In this document: positions 43,488 to 52,083 of the stretch, piece after piece
Layout of the letters: each line of letters begins with the position of its first letter
How positions within the stretch are numbered: position 1 is the stretch's first letter
NCBI RefSeq assembly: GCF_036746095.1
Contig: NZ_DAIOEU010000001.1
Location: forward strand, 1 to 64,000
Reading direction: 5' to 3'
Length of the DNA: 64,000 bases
Origin: Dyella_B sp036746095
Lineage (GTDB): Bacteria; Pseudomonadota; Gammaproteobacteria; Xanthomonadales; Rhodanobacteraceae
Notes under the pieces: generated by a model
Database searches by the model: none
What the model was told of the DNA's origin: nothing
The model's input: only the letters and a program-made list of their open reading frames with translations
Made by a program: the position numbers and the translations under genes

Positions 43488-45725
43488 ATGTTGAGAAACA
43501 TCTGCGTCACCGCCTGCTCGCTGCTCTTCACGCTCAGCCTCCACGCAGCCGAACCCACTTCGATTCCCTATCACTTCACCAGCGTGCGCATCGGCGGCGG
43601 CGGCTTCGTCAGCGGCCTGGTCTACCATCCCAGCGCACAAGGTCTGCTTTACGCGCGCACCGACGTGGGCGGCGCGTATCGCTGGGATCAATCATCCATG
43701 CGTTGGACCGCGCTCACTGACTGGCTCGGCGCGGCGGACAACAATCTGCTCGGCATCGACAGCGTGGCTATCGATCCGCACGATGCCGATCGCGTGTATC
43801 TGCTGTCCGGCACCTACAACGATCCGCGCGTGGGCAACGCCGCGGTGTTGCGTTCGACCGATCGCGGCGCGCACTTCCAGCGCGCCGATCTGCCGTTCAA
43901 GATGGGCGGCAATGAACTGGGTCGCGGCGATGGCGAGCGACTGGCGGTCGATCCCAACGATGGTCGCATTCTGTTCCTGGGTTCGCGCGACGCCGGCTTG
44001 TGGCGAAGTGACGACTACGGTACGCACTGGACGAAGGTCGACGGTTTTCCATCGGTCGCCACATCGCTTTCGGCGAGCGCCAAGAACAACTGGCGGCGGC
44101 AGGCGATCGGCATCGTGTTCGTGGTGTTCGATCCAGGTACCGGCTCGCCGGGCAAGCCGACCAGTACGCTTTACGCCGGCGTTTCCACGAACGAAACCAG
44201 CTTGTTCCGTTCCATCGACGGCGGGCGCACCTGGAACCCCGTTTCCGGTCAACCGGTCGGCTTGCGGCCCAATCACATGGTGCGTGCGAGCGATGGCGCG
44301 TATTACCTGAGCTACGGCGACGAGCCCGGCCCCGACACCATGCACGACGGTGCGGTGTGGAAATACGAACCCGCCGCGCAACGCTGGACCGACGTCACGC
44401 CGCTGCCGCACGTGATCGGCACGCCGAGCGGTTACGGCTGGGGCGCGGTGACGGTCGATCCCGGCAACCCGAACGTGGTGATGACGGCAACCTTCGCGCA
44501 CTACACGCCGAAGGATCTGCTGTTCCGCAGCACCGATGGTGGCCGTCATTGGCAGGAAATCTTTGCGCGGTCGCAATTCGACTACAGCGATCCGGTGTGG
44601 GTGCGCGAGCATACGCCGCATTGGCTGGCATCCCTGGCGATCGACCCGCACGATCCCGATCGCATGTGGTTCGTTACCGGTTACGGCGTGTGGATGTCCA
44701 CTGACATGCGCAAGGCCGATCATGGCGGCGACGTGCATTGGCAGTTCCAGGATCGCGGCCTGGAAGAAACCGTGGCGCTGGATTTGATCAGCCCGCCGCA
44801 AGGCGCGCATCTGCTGAGCGCCATCGGCGACCTGGATGGCTACAGGCACGACGACCTCGACGTGGCGCAACTGCAATTCACCGCGCCGCCGCGCTACGCC
44901 AATAGCGAAAGCATCGACTTCGCACAGGACAAGCCCGCGCTGATCGTGCGCAGCGGTTACCTGCGCAAGCCGTTCGATCCGGCCATACGGGCGGCTTATT
45001 CCGAAGACGGTGGCGTGCATTGGCAGGCTTTCGCCAGCGAACCCGAGCCGGCGGGGGAGGGCGCTGGCACCATCGCCGTTTCGGCCGACGGTTCGGCCGT
45101 GCTGTGGTCGCCGCGCGGCGCTGCACATGCCTATCTCACGCATGATTTCGGCAAGCATTGGCAAGCGGTGGATGGCTTGCCGTCGCATGCACGCGTGCTG
45201 AGCGATCGTGTCGATCCCAAGCGTTTCTATGCGTATGAAGGCCATTTCTTCGGCCGCGGTGGAAAGGTTACGCAGGTGCTGGTTAGCCGCGATGGCGGTG
45301 CGCATTTCCAGCCGATTGGCGGTGCCTTGGGCGAGCAGCTGAAACAGGGTTCGGTTGCGTGGGTGCGTGCTGCGCCCGATGCGGCTGGCGTGGTGTACGT
45401 GGGTGGCGAAGGGCTTGTGCGCGCGCACGATGACGGCGCAGATGTGCAGAAGCTCGGCGAGCTGGCCAACGTGCGCGATTTCGGTTTCGGTAAGGCGGCG
45501 CCTGGCAGTGCATTGCCTACCGTGTTTGCGGTCGGCCAGCTTGGCGACGTGGATGGGCTTTATCGCTCGACCGATGACGGCAAGCATTGGCAGCGCATCG
45601 ATGACGATGCGCATCGCTATGGCGGGGAACGGTTGGTGACAGGTGACCCGCGCGTGTTCGGGCGCGTGTATTTCGCGACCAGTGGGCGTGGGGTGTTTTA
45701 TGGCGACCCTGCGAAGGGGCCATGA
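43488..45725 (+). CDS. GH74 endo-xyloglucanase
   Basis: 745-aa exported enzyme of glycoside hydrolase family 74, which cuts the beta-1,4-glucan backbone of xyloglucan. Signal peptide MLRNICVTACSLLFTLSLHA. The chain is a tandem pair of seven-bladed propellers with repeated BNR/Asp-box motifs (STDRGAHF, SIDGGRTW, STDGGRHW, SEDGGVHW, SRDGGAHF, STDDGKHW). The two catalytic aspartates fit D59 in ARTDVGGAYRW and D448 in IGDLDGYRHDDLD. ATG 43488 gives the signal peptide; longer frames cross the repeat element. It follows the TonB receptor and precedes GH35 and GH3 genes. Confidence 0.92.
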   Translation: MLRNICVTACSLLFTLSLHAAEPTSIPYHFTSVRIGGGGFVSGLVYHPSAQGLLYARTDVGGAYRWDQSSMRWTALTDWLGAADNNLLGIDSVAIDPHDADRVYLLSGTYNDPRVGNAAVLRSTDRGAHFQRADLPFKMGGNELGRGDGERLAVDPNDGRILFLGSRDAGLWRSDDYGTHWTKVDGFPSVATSLSASAKNNWRRQAIGIVFVVFDPGTGSPGKPTSTLYAGVSTNETSLFRSIDGGRTWNPVSGQPVGLRPNHMVRASDGAYYLSYGDEPGPDTMHDGAVWKYEPAAQRWTDVTPLPHVIGTPSGYGWGAVTVDPGNPNVVMTATFAHYTPKDLLFRSTDGGRHWQEIFARSQFDYSDPVWVREHTPHWLASLAIDPHDPDRMWFVTGYGVWMSTDMRKADHGGDVHWQFQDRGLEETVALDLISPPQGAHLLSAIGDLDGYRHDDLDVAQLQFTAPPRYANSESIDFAQDKPALIVRSGYLRKPFDPAIRAAYSEDGGVHWQAFASEPEPAGEGAGTIAVSADGSAVLWSPRGAAHAYLTHDFGKHWQAVDGLPSHARVLSDRVDPKRFYAYEGHFFGRGGKVTQVLVSRDGGAHFQPIGGALGEQLKQGSVAWVRAAPDAAGVVYVGGEGLVRAHDDGADVQKLGELANVRDFGFGKAAPGSALPTVFAVGQLGDVDGLYRSTDDGKHWQRIDDDAHRYGGERLVTGDPRVFGRVYFATSGRGVFYGDPAKGP

Positions 45726-45746
45726 GCAAGCGAGAAACTTTGATCT

Positions 45747-45774
45747 CGTCATTCCGGCCTTCGCCGGAATGACG
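45747..45774. repeat. short CATTCC/GGAATG palindrome
   Basis: CGTCATTCCGGC / CTTC / GCCGGAATGACG, identical to 20262-20289, in the 89-bp gap between GH74 and GH35 genes. Confidence 0.88.
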
Positions 45775-45814
45775 AGACATAGCATCGACGTAGACATCAA
45801 GATCGGAGCACTAC

Positions 45815-47449
45815 ATGCAAACCCATCTACGCCGCCAAGTGAAGTACGCATGGATGGCGCTCGCCACACTCTTCACGCTCGGCCTCTCCACACCATCCGT
45901 CGCCGAAACCCTCAACACCCTCCCGCACTTCATCACCCAAAACGGCCGCCACGCCCTGATCGTCGACGGCAAGCCCTTCCTGCTGCTCGGTGCGCAGGTG
46001 GGCAACTCCAGCAACTACCCGGCCGTGCTGGATCAAGTATGGCCGGCCATCGATCACGTACAGCCCAACACCGTGATGGTGCCGATCGCGTGGGAGCAGA
46101 TCGAACCCACGGAAGGCCATTTCGATTTCAGCTTCCTCGACACGCTGCTCAAGCAGGCGCGCGAGCACAAAGTGCGCCTGGCGCTCTTGTGGTTCGGTAC
46201 CTGGAAAAATAACAGCCCCAGCTACGCACCTTCGTGGGTGAAGCTGGACAACAAGCGTTTTCCACGCGTGATCGCGCAGGACGGCAAGCAGCTGGTTTCG
46301 TTGTCGCCGCTGGGTGCCGCGACGCTGGATGCCGACCGCAAGGCCTTCGTGCAACTGATGACGCATCTGCGCGACGTCGACGGCACGCAGCACACCGTGA
46401 TCCTGATGCAGGTGGAAAACGAATCCGGCGCCTACGGCACGGATCGCGACTATTCGCCAGCCGCCAATGCAGCGTTCGCGCAACAGGTGCCGCCGGCGGT
46501 GCTTAAGGCCGCCGACAAGCCGGCAGGTACGTGGACGCAGGTGTTCGGCAAGGATGCGGCGGAGTTCTTCGAGGCCTGGTCGGTGTCGCGTTTCATCGGC
46601 CAGGTGGCTGCGGCCGGCAAAGCGGTCTATCCGCTGCCGATGTATGCGAATGCGGTGGTGAGCGATCCCGTGCATCCGAGCCCGCCGGCCAGCCATTCCA
46701 GTGGCGGCCCTTCGCAGAATGTGCTTTTCATCTGGAAGCAGGGCGCACCGGCGATCGACATGATCGGCCCGGATCTTTACTGGCGTGATAGCGAGCGTTA
46801 CTTCGCTGCACTTGGCCAGTATTCGCGGCCGGACAATCCGCTGGTCGTCACCGAGACCGGCAACGATCAACCCTATGCGCGCTATATCTTCGCCACGCTG
46901 GGCCATCAGGGCATCGGCTTTTCGGTGTTCGGCATCGACTACACCGGCTTCGTCAACTGGCCGCTCGGTGCAAGCAAGGCGGACGACGAAGCCTTCGAGC
47001 CGTTTGCGATGAACAATCGCCTGTTGCGCCCGATGGGCGAACTGATCGCCACGTTGAGCCTTGCCGGCAAGGTGTGGGGCGTTTCCGAACCGGAGCACAC
47101 GCACGAGCAAACCCTCGACCTCGGCGATTGGCAGGCCAAGGTTTCCTACGGCCTGCCGCAGTTCGGCAACGACACGCCGCCGGGCAATTCACCGCCGAAA
47201 GGTGGCGTGCTGATTGCGCAGCTCGGCAAGAACGAATACCTCGTCACCGGCTATTTCGCGCGCGTGGATTTCATGGCGGGCAAGAGCAGGGAGCACGAGC
47301 ACTTCATGATGGAACGTGTGGAAGAAGGTCGCTATGACGACCAGGGCCGCTGGAATTTCCTGCGCGTGTGGAACGGCGACCAGACCGATTGGGGGCTCAA
47401 CTTCACCGGCAAGCCGCAGGTGCTGCATGTGAAGTTGGCGACGTATTGA
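45815..47449 (+). CDS. GH35 beta-galactosidase with DUF5597-type C-terminus
   Basis: 544-aa exported enzyme. After a signal peptide (WMALATLFTLGLSTPSVA) comes a GH35 (beta/alpha)8 barrel: VPIAWEQIEPTEGHFDFSFL, acid/base E203 in MQVENESGAYG, and nucleophile E347 in LVVTETGND. The C-terminal region (LSLAGKVWGVSEPE; DLGDWQAKVSYGLPQFG) is the DUF5597-like beta domain. This build matches Cellvibrio japonicus Bgl35A, which removes the galactose side chains of xyloglucan oligosaccharides (family knowledge). ATG 45815 follows CGGAG. Expected to work in the periplasm after TonB import. Confidence 0.92.
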   Translation: MQTHLRRQVKYAWMALATLFTLGLSTPSVAETLNTLPHFITQNGRHALIVDGKPFLLLGAQVGNSSNYPAVLDQVWPAIDHVQPNTVMVPIAWEQIEPTEGHFDFSFLDTLLKQAREHKVRLALLWFGTWKNNSPSYAPSWVKLDNKRFPRVIAQDGKQLVSLSPLGAATLDADRKAFVQLMTHLRDVDGTQHTVILMQVENESGAYGTDRDYSPAANAAFAQQVPPAVLKAADKPAGTWTQVFGKDAAEFFEAWSVSRFIGQVAAAGKAVYPLPMYANAVVSDPVHPSPPASHSSGGPSQNVLFIWKQGAPAIDMIGPDLYWRDSERYFAALGQYSRPDNPLVVTETGNDQPYARYIFATLGHQGIGFSVFGIDYTGFVNWPLGASKADDEAFEPFAMNNRLLRPMGELIATLSLAGKVWGVSEPEHTHEQTLDLGDWQAKVSYGLPQFGNDTPPGNSPPKGGVLIAQLGKNEYLVTGYFARVDFMAGKSREHEHFMMERVEEGRYDDQGRWNFLRVWNGDQTDWGLNFTGKPQVLHVKLATY

Positions 47450-47474
47450 TGGCGATCGGTCGCTTGCGAGATGA

Positions 47475-47623
47475 GCCCCCTCTCCCTTCCGGGGAGAGGG
47501 GCAAATCTCGCGGGAAACGGGTTCCGTGCGAATCACAAAAACCAAGCGTCTGGGGATGGCCATATTTAGCCGCAAGCGGCTTCCCCTCACCCCAACCCTC
47601 TCCCCAAGGGGTAGAGGGGGCTG
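47475..47623. repeat. pair of hairpin repeats before GH3 gene
   Basis: CCTCTCCCTTCCGGGGAGAG near 47479-47500 and, inverted relative to the 31611 copy, CCCTCACCCCAACCCTCTCC with CCAAGGGGTAGAGGGGG at 47583-47621. Both belong to the CTCCCC/GGGGAG family. Confidence 0.65.
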
Positions 47624-47663
47624 CTTTTCTGAGACTCAAGAATCACAAGGAACATTTCGCTTC

Positions 47664-50180
47664 ATGCAACACCGGATTCTGAAACACCTCACCTTGTCCC
47701 TCTGCGTCGCCCTCGGCGTATGCACCACCGCCCACGCAGACACCACCACCCCAGTCGCTGACACACCCGCTGTCGAGCAACGCGTCGACGCCATGCTCGC
47801 CAAGCTCACGCTGGAACAGAAAGTGGAACTGCTCGGCGGCGTCGACAACTTCTCCACCCACGCCGAACCCAGCATCGGCCTGCCTGCGATGACCATGTGC
47901 GACGGCCCCTATGGCGTGCGCGCACCAGGCCCTTCGACTGCGTACATGGCCGGCATCGGTTTGGCCGCATCGTGGGACCCGAATCTCGCGAAAGACGTCG
48001 GCGAAGCGATGGGCCGCGATGCACGCGCACGCGGCGTCGGCTTCCTGCTCGGCCCCGGCGTGAACATGTACCGCGCGCCGCAGAACGGCCGCAACATGGA
48101 GTATTTCGGGGAGGATCCGCTGCTGGCCGGCAGCATGGCCGTCGGCTTGATCCAGGGTGTGCAAAGCCAGGGCGTGGTGGCGACGGTGAAGCATTTTGCC
48201 GCCAACAACTCCGAATACGACCGTCGCCATCTCGACACGCACATCGACGAACGCACCCTGCGCGAAATCTACTTGCCCGCTTTCGAAATGGCGGTAAAGC
48301 AAGGCCATGTCGGCGCCGTGATGAGCAGCTACAACCTGGTCAACGGCGACTACCTCGCCGAGAACCGCGCGATCAGCTACGACATTCTCAAGAAGGACTG
48401 GGGTTTCAACGGCATCTTCATGTCCGACTGGGGCGCCACGCATGATGGCCTGAAAGCCTTCAACGCCGGCCTCGACCTGGAAATGCCGGCGCCCGATGCA
48501 ATGAAGCCTGATTTGATTCTGGCCAATTTGCGCAGCGGCAAACTCTCGCAGGCGATGCTGGACGACAAGGTGCGCCGCATCCTGCGCACGGCCGTGCGCT
48601 TCGGTTTCCTCGATCGCCCGGAAAAGGATCTGTCGCTGCCGCTGTATAGCCTGCAAAACGATCAAGTGGCATTGAAGGACGCGCTGGAAGGCCTGGTGTT
48701 GCTGAAGAACGACCATCACGTGCTGCCGTTCGATGCGAACGTGAAGACCATTGCGGTGATCGGCCCGAATGCCGACCCGGCCATCAGCAGCGCCGGCGGC
48801 AGTTCGCACATCGATACATTCCAGGCGCAGAGCGTGCTCACCGGCATCACGCACCTGGTGGGCGACAAGGTGAACGTGCTGTATAGCCGCGGCTTGCCGT
48901 CGGCGACGGACGTGTTCAAGAAATCCAGCTTCAGCACCCTGGACGGCAAGCCGGGCCTGATCAAGGAAACCTTTGCCAACGACGCGTTCCAGGGCAAGCC
49001 CAGCAACAGCGCGGTCGACCAGCAGGTGAACCTGTGGAAGCCGGAACTGTGGACCACGCCGGCCACGCAGCGGCAGAGCATCCGCTGGAGCGGCCGTTTC
49101 GTGCCCAGGCACGACGGCAAGTATTTGTTCCTTACCGCAGCGGCCAGCGAAGATACGTATACGCTGTACATCAATGGCAAGCCGGTGATCACGCAGCCGC
49201 ATCGCGAAGGCCAGGCACCGCTGTATGCCACGCTGAGCCTGCATGCGAACCAGCCGGTGTCGATTCGCCTCGACTACAGGCCCGACGTCGATTACAGCCG
49301 CATGGGCTTTGGCGTGATCGCCATCGACGACCTGATTTCCGCCGATGCGAAGAAGATCGCTGCGATGGCCGATGCGGCAGTGGTCGCGGTCGGCTTCGAT
49401 CCCACTTCCGAAAGCGAAGCCTTCGACCGCACCTTCCAGTTGCCGTGGGGGCAGGAGGCATTGATCGAAGCGGTGGCGGATATCAATCGCAAGACGGTGG
49501 TTACCGTCACTTCCGGCGGCGGCTATGCCACCGACGATTGGCTCGGCAAAGTGCCGGCGCTACTGCAGAACTGGTATCCGGGACAGGAAGGCGGCACGGC
49601 GATCACGCAGGTGTTGTTCGGCGAGCACTCGCCGGAAGGCAAGCTGCCGATCAGCTTCGAGCGCCAGTGGGCCGACAACCCCACGCACGATTGGTACGAC
49701 GCGCCGCCGCACCCGGCAGGCACGAATCCGTCGGTGACGTATGGCGAAGGCGTGTTCCTGGGCTATCGCTGGTACACCAGCCATCCGGATAAAGCCCAAC
49801 CGCTGTTCGCGTTCGGCTATGGCTTGTCGTACACCAGCTTCCGCTTTGCCAACCTTGCGACCAGGACGGTGGGGCCGGATCAGGTGGAAGTCTCGTTCGA
49901 CGTCACCAACACCGGCCAGCGCGAAGGCGCGGAAGTGGCGCAGGTGTATGTGGGCGATCCATCCGCCAAGGTGGCGCGGCCGGCGCGCGAGTTGAAGGCA
50001 TTCCGCAAAGTGCGCTTGCAGCCGGGACAGACGCAGCATGTGAGCTTGCAGCTGGATCGTCGCGCGTTCGCGTATTACGACGTTGGCCATCACGGTTGGC
50101 AGGTCGATCCGGGCGCGTTCAAGGTGTATGTGGGCGATGCGTCGAACGATACGCCGCTGGAAGCCACGCTGAAGTTGTAG
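47664..50180 (+). CDS. GH3 beta-glucosidase / beta-xylosidase
   Basis: 838-aa exported family 3 glycosidase. ATG 47664 starts MQHRILKHLTLSLCVALGVC, a signal peptide; the longer frame upstream runs through repeats. The barrel domain has LPAMTMCDGPYGVRAPG and KHFAANNSEYDRRHLDTHID, with the nucleophile D255 in IFMSDWGATHDG. The second domain is interrupted by a PA14-like insert (RFVPRHDGKYLFLTAAASED). A fibronectin-III-like end follows (VSFDVTNTGQREGAEVAQVY). Such enzymes release terminal glucose or xylose from oligosaccharides; glucose from xyloglucan fits the neighbours best, but specificity cannot be read. Confidence 0.93.
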   Translation: MQHRILKHLTLSLCVALGVCTTAHADTTTPVADTPAVEQRVDAMLAKLTLEQKVELLGGVDNFSTHAEPSIGLPAMTMCDGPYGVRAPGPSTAYMAGIGLAASWDPNLAKDVGEAMGRDARARGVGFLLGPGVNMYRAPQNGRNMEYFGEDPLLAGSMAVGLIQGVQSQGVVATVKHFAANNSEYDRRHLDTHIDERTLREIYLPAFEMAVKQGHVGAVMSSYNLVNGDYLAENRAISYDILKKDWGFNGIFMSDWGATHDGLKAFNAGLDLEMPAPDAMKPDLILANLRSGKLSQAMLDDKVRRILRTAVRFGFLDRPEKDLSLPLYSLQNDQVALKDALEGLVLLKNDHHVLPFDANVKTIAVIGPNADPAISSAGGSSHIDTFQAQSVLTGITHLVGDKVNVLYSRGLPSATDVFKKSSFSTLDGKPGLIKETFANDAFQGKPSNSAVDQQVNLWKPELWTTPATQRQSIRWSGRFVPRHDGKYLFLTAAASEDTYTLYINGKPVITQPHREGQAPLYATLSLHANQPVSIRLDYRPDVDYSRMGFGVIAIDDLISADAKKIAAMADAAVVAVGFDPTSESEAFDRTFQLPWGQEALIEAVADINRKTVVTVTSGGGYATDDWLGKVPALLQNWYPGQEGGTAITQVLFGEHSPEGKLPISFERQWADNPTHDWYDAPPHPAGTNPSVTYGEGVFLGYRWYTSHPDKAQPLFAFGYGLSYTSFRFANLATRTVGPDQVEVSFDVTNTGQREGAEVAQVYVGDPSAKVARPARELKAFRKVRLQPGQTQHVSLQLDRRAFAYYDVGHHGWQVDPGAFKVYVGDASNDTPLEATLKL

Positions 50181-50730
50181 GTGGGGTGCAAACGATCAGC
50201 TCCCTCTCCTGTTAGCAGGGGAGGGAGCAGTTTTCGTGGCGCTGATTCTGTTGATGGTGTTTGGGCGGAGCGCCTGGTGTGGCGATGGCGATTTCGGTTT
50301 CCTCTCCCGCGCACGAAGAGGGTTGGGCAGGCGACGCAGCCGCGCCAGGAAGCTGATCGAAAATCCACACCTGGCACGCGGGGATGGTCCCACGTTCTAT
50401 GGTGTTGCCTTAAGGCAACACTGATTAAGTATCGCCGTCGTCATGATGTCTGGAAGGCTCGCAGGGTGTGTTGCGTGGCGCCGGGAAGACTGGCCGTCTT
50501 GCCAAGCCGCGCGGCGCAGCCTGCGGGCCTTCCAGACATCACCCCATCACTTTGAATTCAACCTGTTGGGGCCAGCCCTGTCTGTTCGCATGCCGCAGGT
50601 CCCCGTCTCGACGATGCGCCAGTCTGCCTTCGCCGGCGCCCCTGTGGCCTGCGAACAGACAGGGCTGGTGACGACGGCGATACTTAGTCAGTGTTGCCTT
50701 AAAAGCTCGGGGCCCAAGCCCCAAGCGTGG
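50181..50730. other. intergenic region with MITE-like copy 2
   Basis: 550 bp between the convergent ends of the GH3 gene and xylR. It has a hairpin CTCCCTCTCCTGTTAGCAGG..GGAGGGAG at 50199-50230 and the element at 50410-50702. The ~180 bp between them show no gene. Confidence 0.7.
50410..50702. mobile_element. MITE-like structured element, copy 2 (inverted)
   Basis: 293-bp element, reverse orientation relative to 20396-20687. Its ends are 34-bp inverted repeats (50410-50443 and 50669-50702, one mismatch), again bounded by TTAA. The two internal hairpins and the core are conserved. By hand alignment it differs from copy 1 at about ten positions. The eight bases before it, GTGTTGCC, mirror its own end and make a perfect 20-bp palindrome at 50402-50421. 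It stops 28 bp from the xylR stop codon. Confidence 0.85.
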
Positions 50731-51915
50731 TCAATGCGCCCGTGCGCCGTCGCGCACGTTCTCCATGTACTGCCGCGGCGTGCAATTGAATTCGCGCCGA
50801 AACACCGCGTACATGTACTGCAACGAGGTAAAGCCGCTGCGCACGGCCACTTCGCTCAACGGGATGGACGGATCGTTGAGCATCTGCCGCGCCATCTCCA
50901 GCTTGTGCTCCAGGATGGTCTGGTGCACCGACTGCTTCAGCTCGCGCTTGAAGTGTTCTTCCAGCAGCGTGCGCGAGATGCCGACATAGTCGGCCACCTG
51001 TTCGGTCTTGATCCCCAGGCATGCGTACTGGCGGATGTAATGCTTGGCGCGCATGACGTACGCACTCTTCAGCGGTTGATGCAGGCTGGTGGCCTGCACG
51101 TTGATGCCGACCGGCGGCACCAGCACGCGCGTGGTGGAACAGTCGCCGCCATGCAACATCTGGTGTAGCACTTGCGCGGCCATGCGGCCCATTTCTTCCG
51201 CGCCCTGGATCACCGACGTCAGCGGAATGCGGCAGAGCAATTGCGCGATCGGATCGTTGTCGATGCCGACGATGGCGATCTGCTCCGGGATAGGTACGTC
51301 CGCGACGATGCAGGCTTGCAATAAATGCCGGGCGCGCGCGTCGGTGGTGGCGATGATGCCGATCGGCTTGGGCAGCGAGCGCACCCATTCCACCATTTCT
51401 TCCTGCGCGCGGCCCCAGCCGCCCGCACTGGTGGAAGAGCCGCGATACACGCTGCCTTCCAAACCATCCGCGCGCACCATCTGCATGAAAGCCAATTCGC
51501 GCTCGTACGCCCAGCGATTGCCGGGGCTGGGCGGCAGGCCGTAAAAGGCGAAGCGTTGCAGACCTTGTTCGATCAGATGGTCGTAGGCCAGTCGAACCAG
51601 TTTGTGGTTGTCGGTGGCAACGTAGGGAATGTTGTGCGGGTAGTGCGTCTCGTCGGCGTAGGAACCGCCGACAGCCACCACAGGAATAGGCATGGACGCC
51701 AGCGCCTCGCCCACGACGGGATCGTCGAAGTCGGCAATGATGCCGTCGCCGCGCCACTGGTGGATGCCCACCGTGCGGCTGCGGAAATCCTCTTCCATGA
51801 AGAGATCCCATTTGACGCGGGTGGAAGTGAGGTATTGGCCGATGCCGGCAATGACCTGCCGGTCATACACCTTGTTGGCGTTGAAAAGCAGTGCGATGCG
51901 ATGTGGCTTTGTCAT
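50731..51915 (-). CDS. xylR: XylR-type xylose regulator (AraC family with PBP-like sensor)
   Basis: 394-aa regulator. Residues ~5-275 form a LacI/GalR-like periplasmic-binding fold that would bind D-xylose (IALLFNANKVYDRQVIAGIG; GDGIIADFDDPVVGEALASM; IAIVGIDNDPIAQLLCRIPL). The C-terminal ~100 residues are an AraC-type double helix-turn-helix (VADYVGISRTLLEEHFKREL; EVAVRSGFTSLQYMYAVFRR). This is the XylR layout. ATG 51915 (MTKPHRIALLF) is preferred to a TTG three codons upstream. It diverges from xylA with ~170 bp between starts and probably activates the xyl genes. Confidence 0.95.
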   Translation of the reverse strand: MTKPHRIALLFNANKVYDRQVIAGIGQYLTSTRVKWDLFMEEDFRSRTVGIHQWRGDGIIADFDDPVVGEALASMPIPVVAVGGSYADETHYPHNIPYVATDNHKLVRLAYDHLIEQGLQRFAFYGLPPSPGNRWAYERELAFMQMVRADGLEGSVYRGSSTSAGGWGRAQEEMVEWVRSLPKPIGIIATTDARARHLLQACIVADVPIPEQIAIVGIDNDPIAQLLCRIPLTSVIQGAEEMGRMAAQVLHQMLHGGDCSTTRVLVPPVGINVQATSLHQPLKSAYVMRAKHYIRQYACLGIKTEQVADYVGISRTLLEEHFKRELKQSVHQTILEHKLEMARQMLNDPSIPLSEVAVRSGFTSLQYMYAVFRREFNCTPRQYMENVRDGARAH

Positions 51916-52083
51916 GAGCAGCAACCAGGCACGGCCACGCGTGCCGTGACAAAAAGCTAACAGTTCGCAGGATCAGGCACATGACGCAACGCGACAAAGA
52001 AAAACCCAGCGCGGATGGCGGATTTCGCAATTGCGGGGGCGAGGTGTGAACTGCAGCATCGGCCGGGTACACAGGAGCACCAC
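51916..52083. promoter_or_regulatory. xylR-xylA divergent promoter region
   Basis: 168 bp between divergent starts. Two similar A-rich segments, GTGACAAAAAGC (near 51946) and GCGACAAAGAAAAA (near 51988), could be direct XylR half-sites. A perfect palindrome CGCAATTGCG stands at 52026-52035. The assignment is guesswork from position; xylA's ribosome site is AGGAG. Confidence 0.35.

Noticed and set aside
43692..45869. Long minus-strand frame (725 codons) opposite GH74
   Set aside because: Antisense shadow; composition is Arg/His/Ala-rich without domain signals, and GH74 is clear on the plus strand.
50443..51168. Open frame through MITE-like copy 2, with a similar peptide encoded in copy 1 (near 20330-20700, minus)
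   Set aside because: The shared peptide follows from the shared DNA element; the frames have different starts and ends outside the element and no protein features, so I treat them as structural by-products.
51916..52083. Definite XylR operator
   Set aside because: The A-rich segments and CGCAATTGCG palindrome are suggestive only; the binding-site consensus in this family of bacteria is not known to me well enough.
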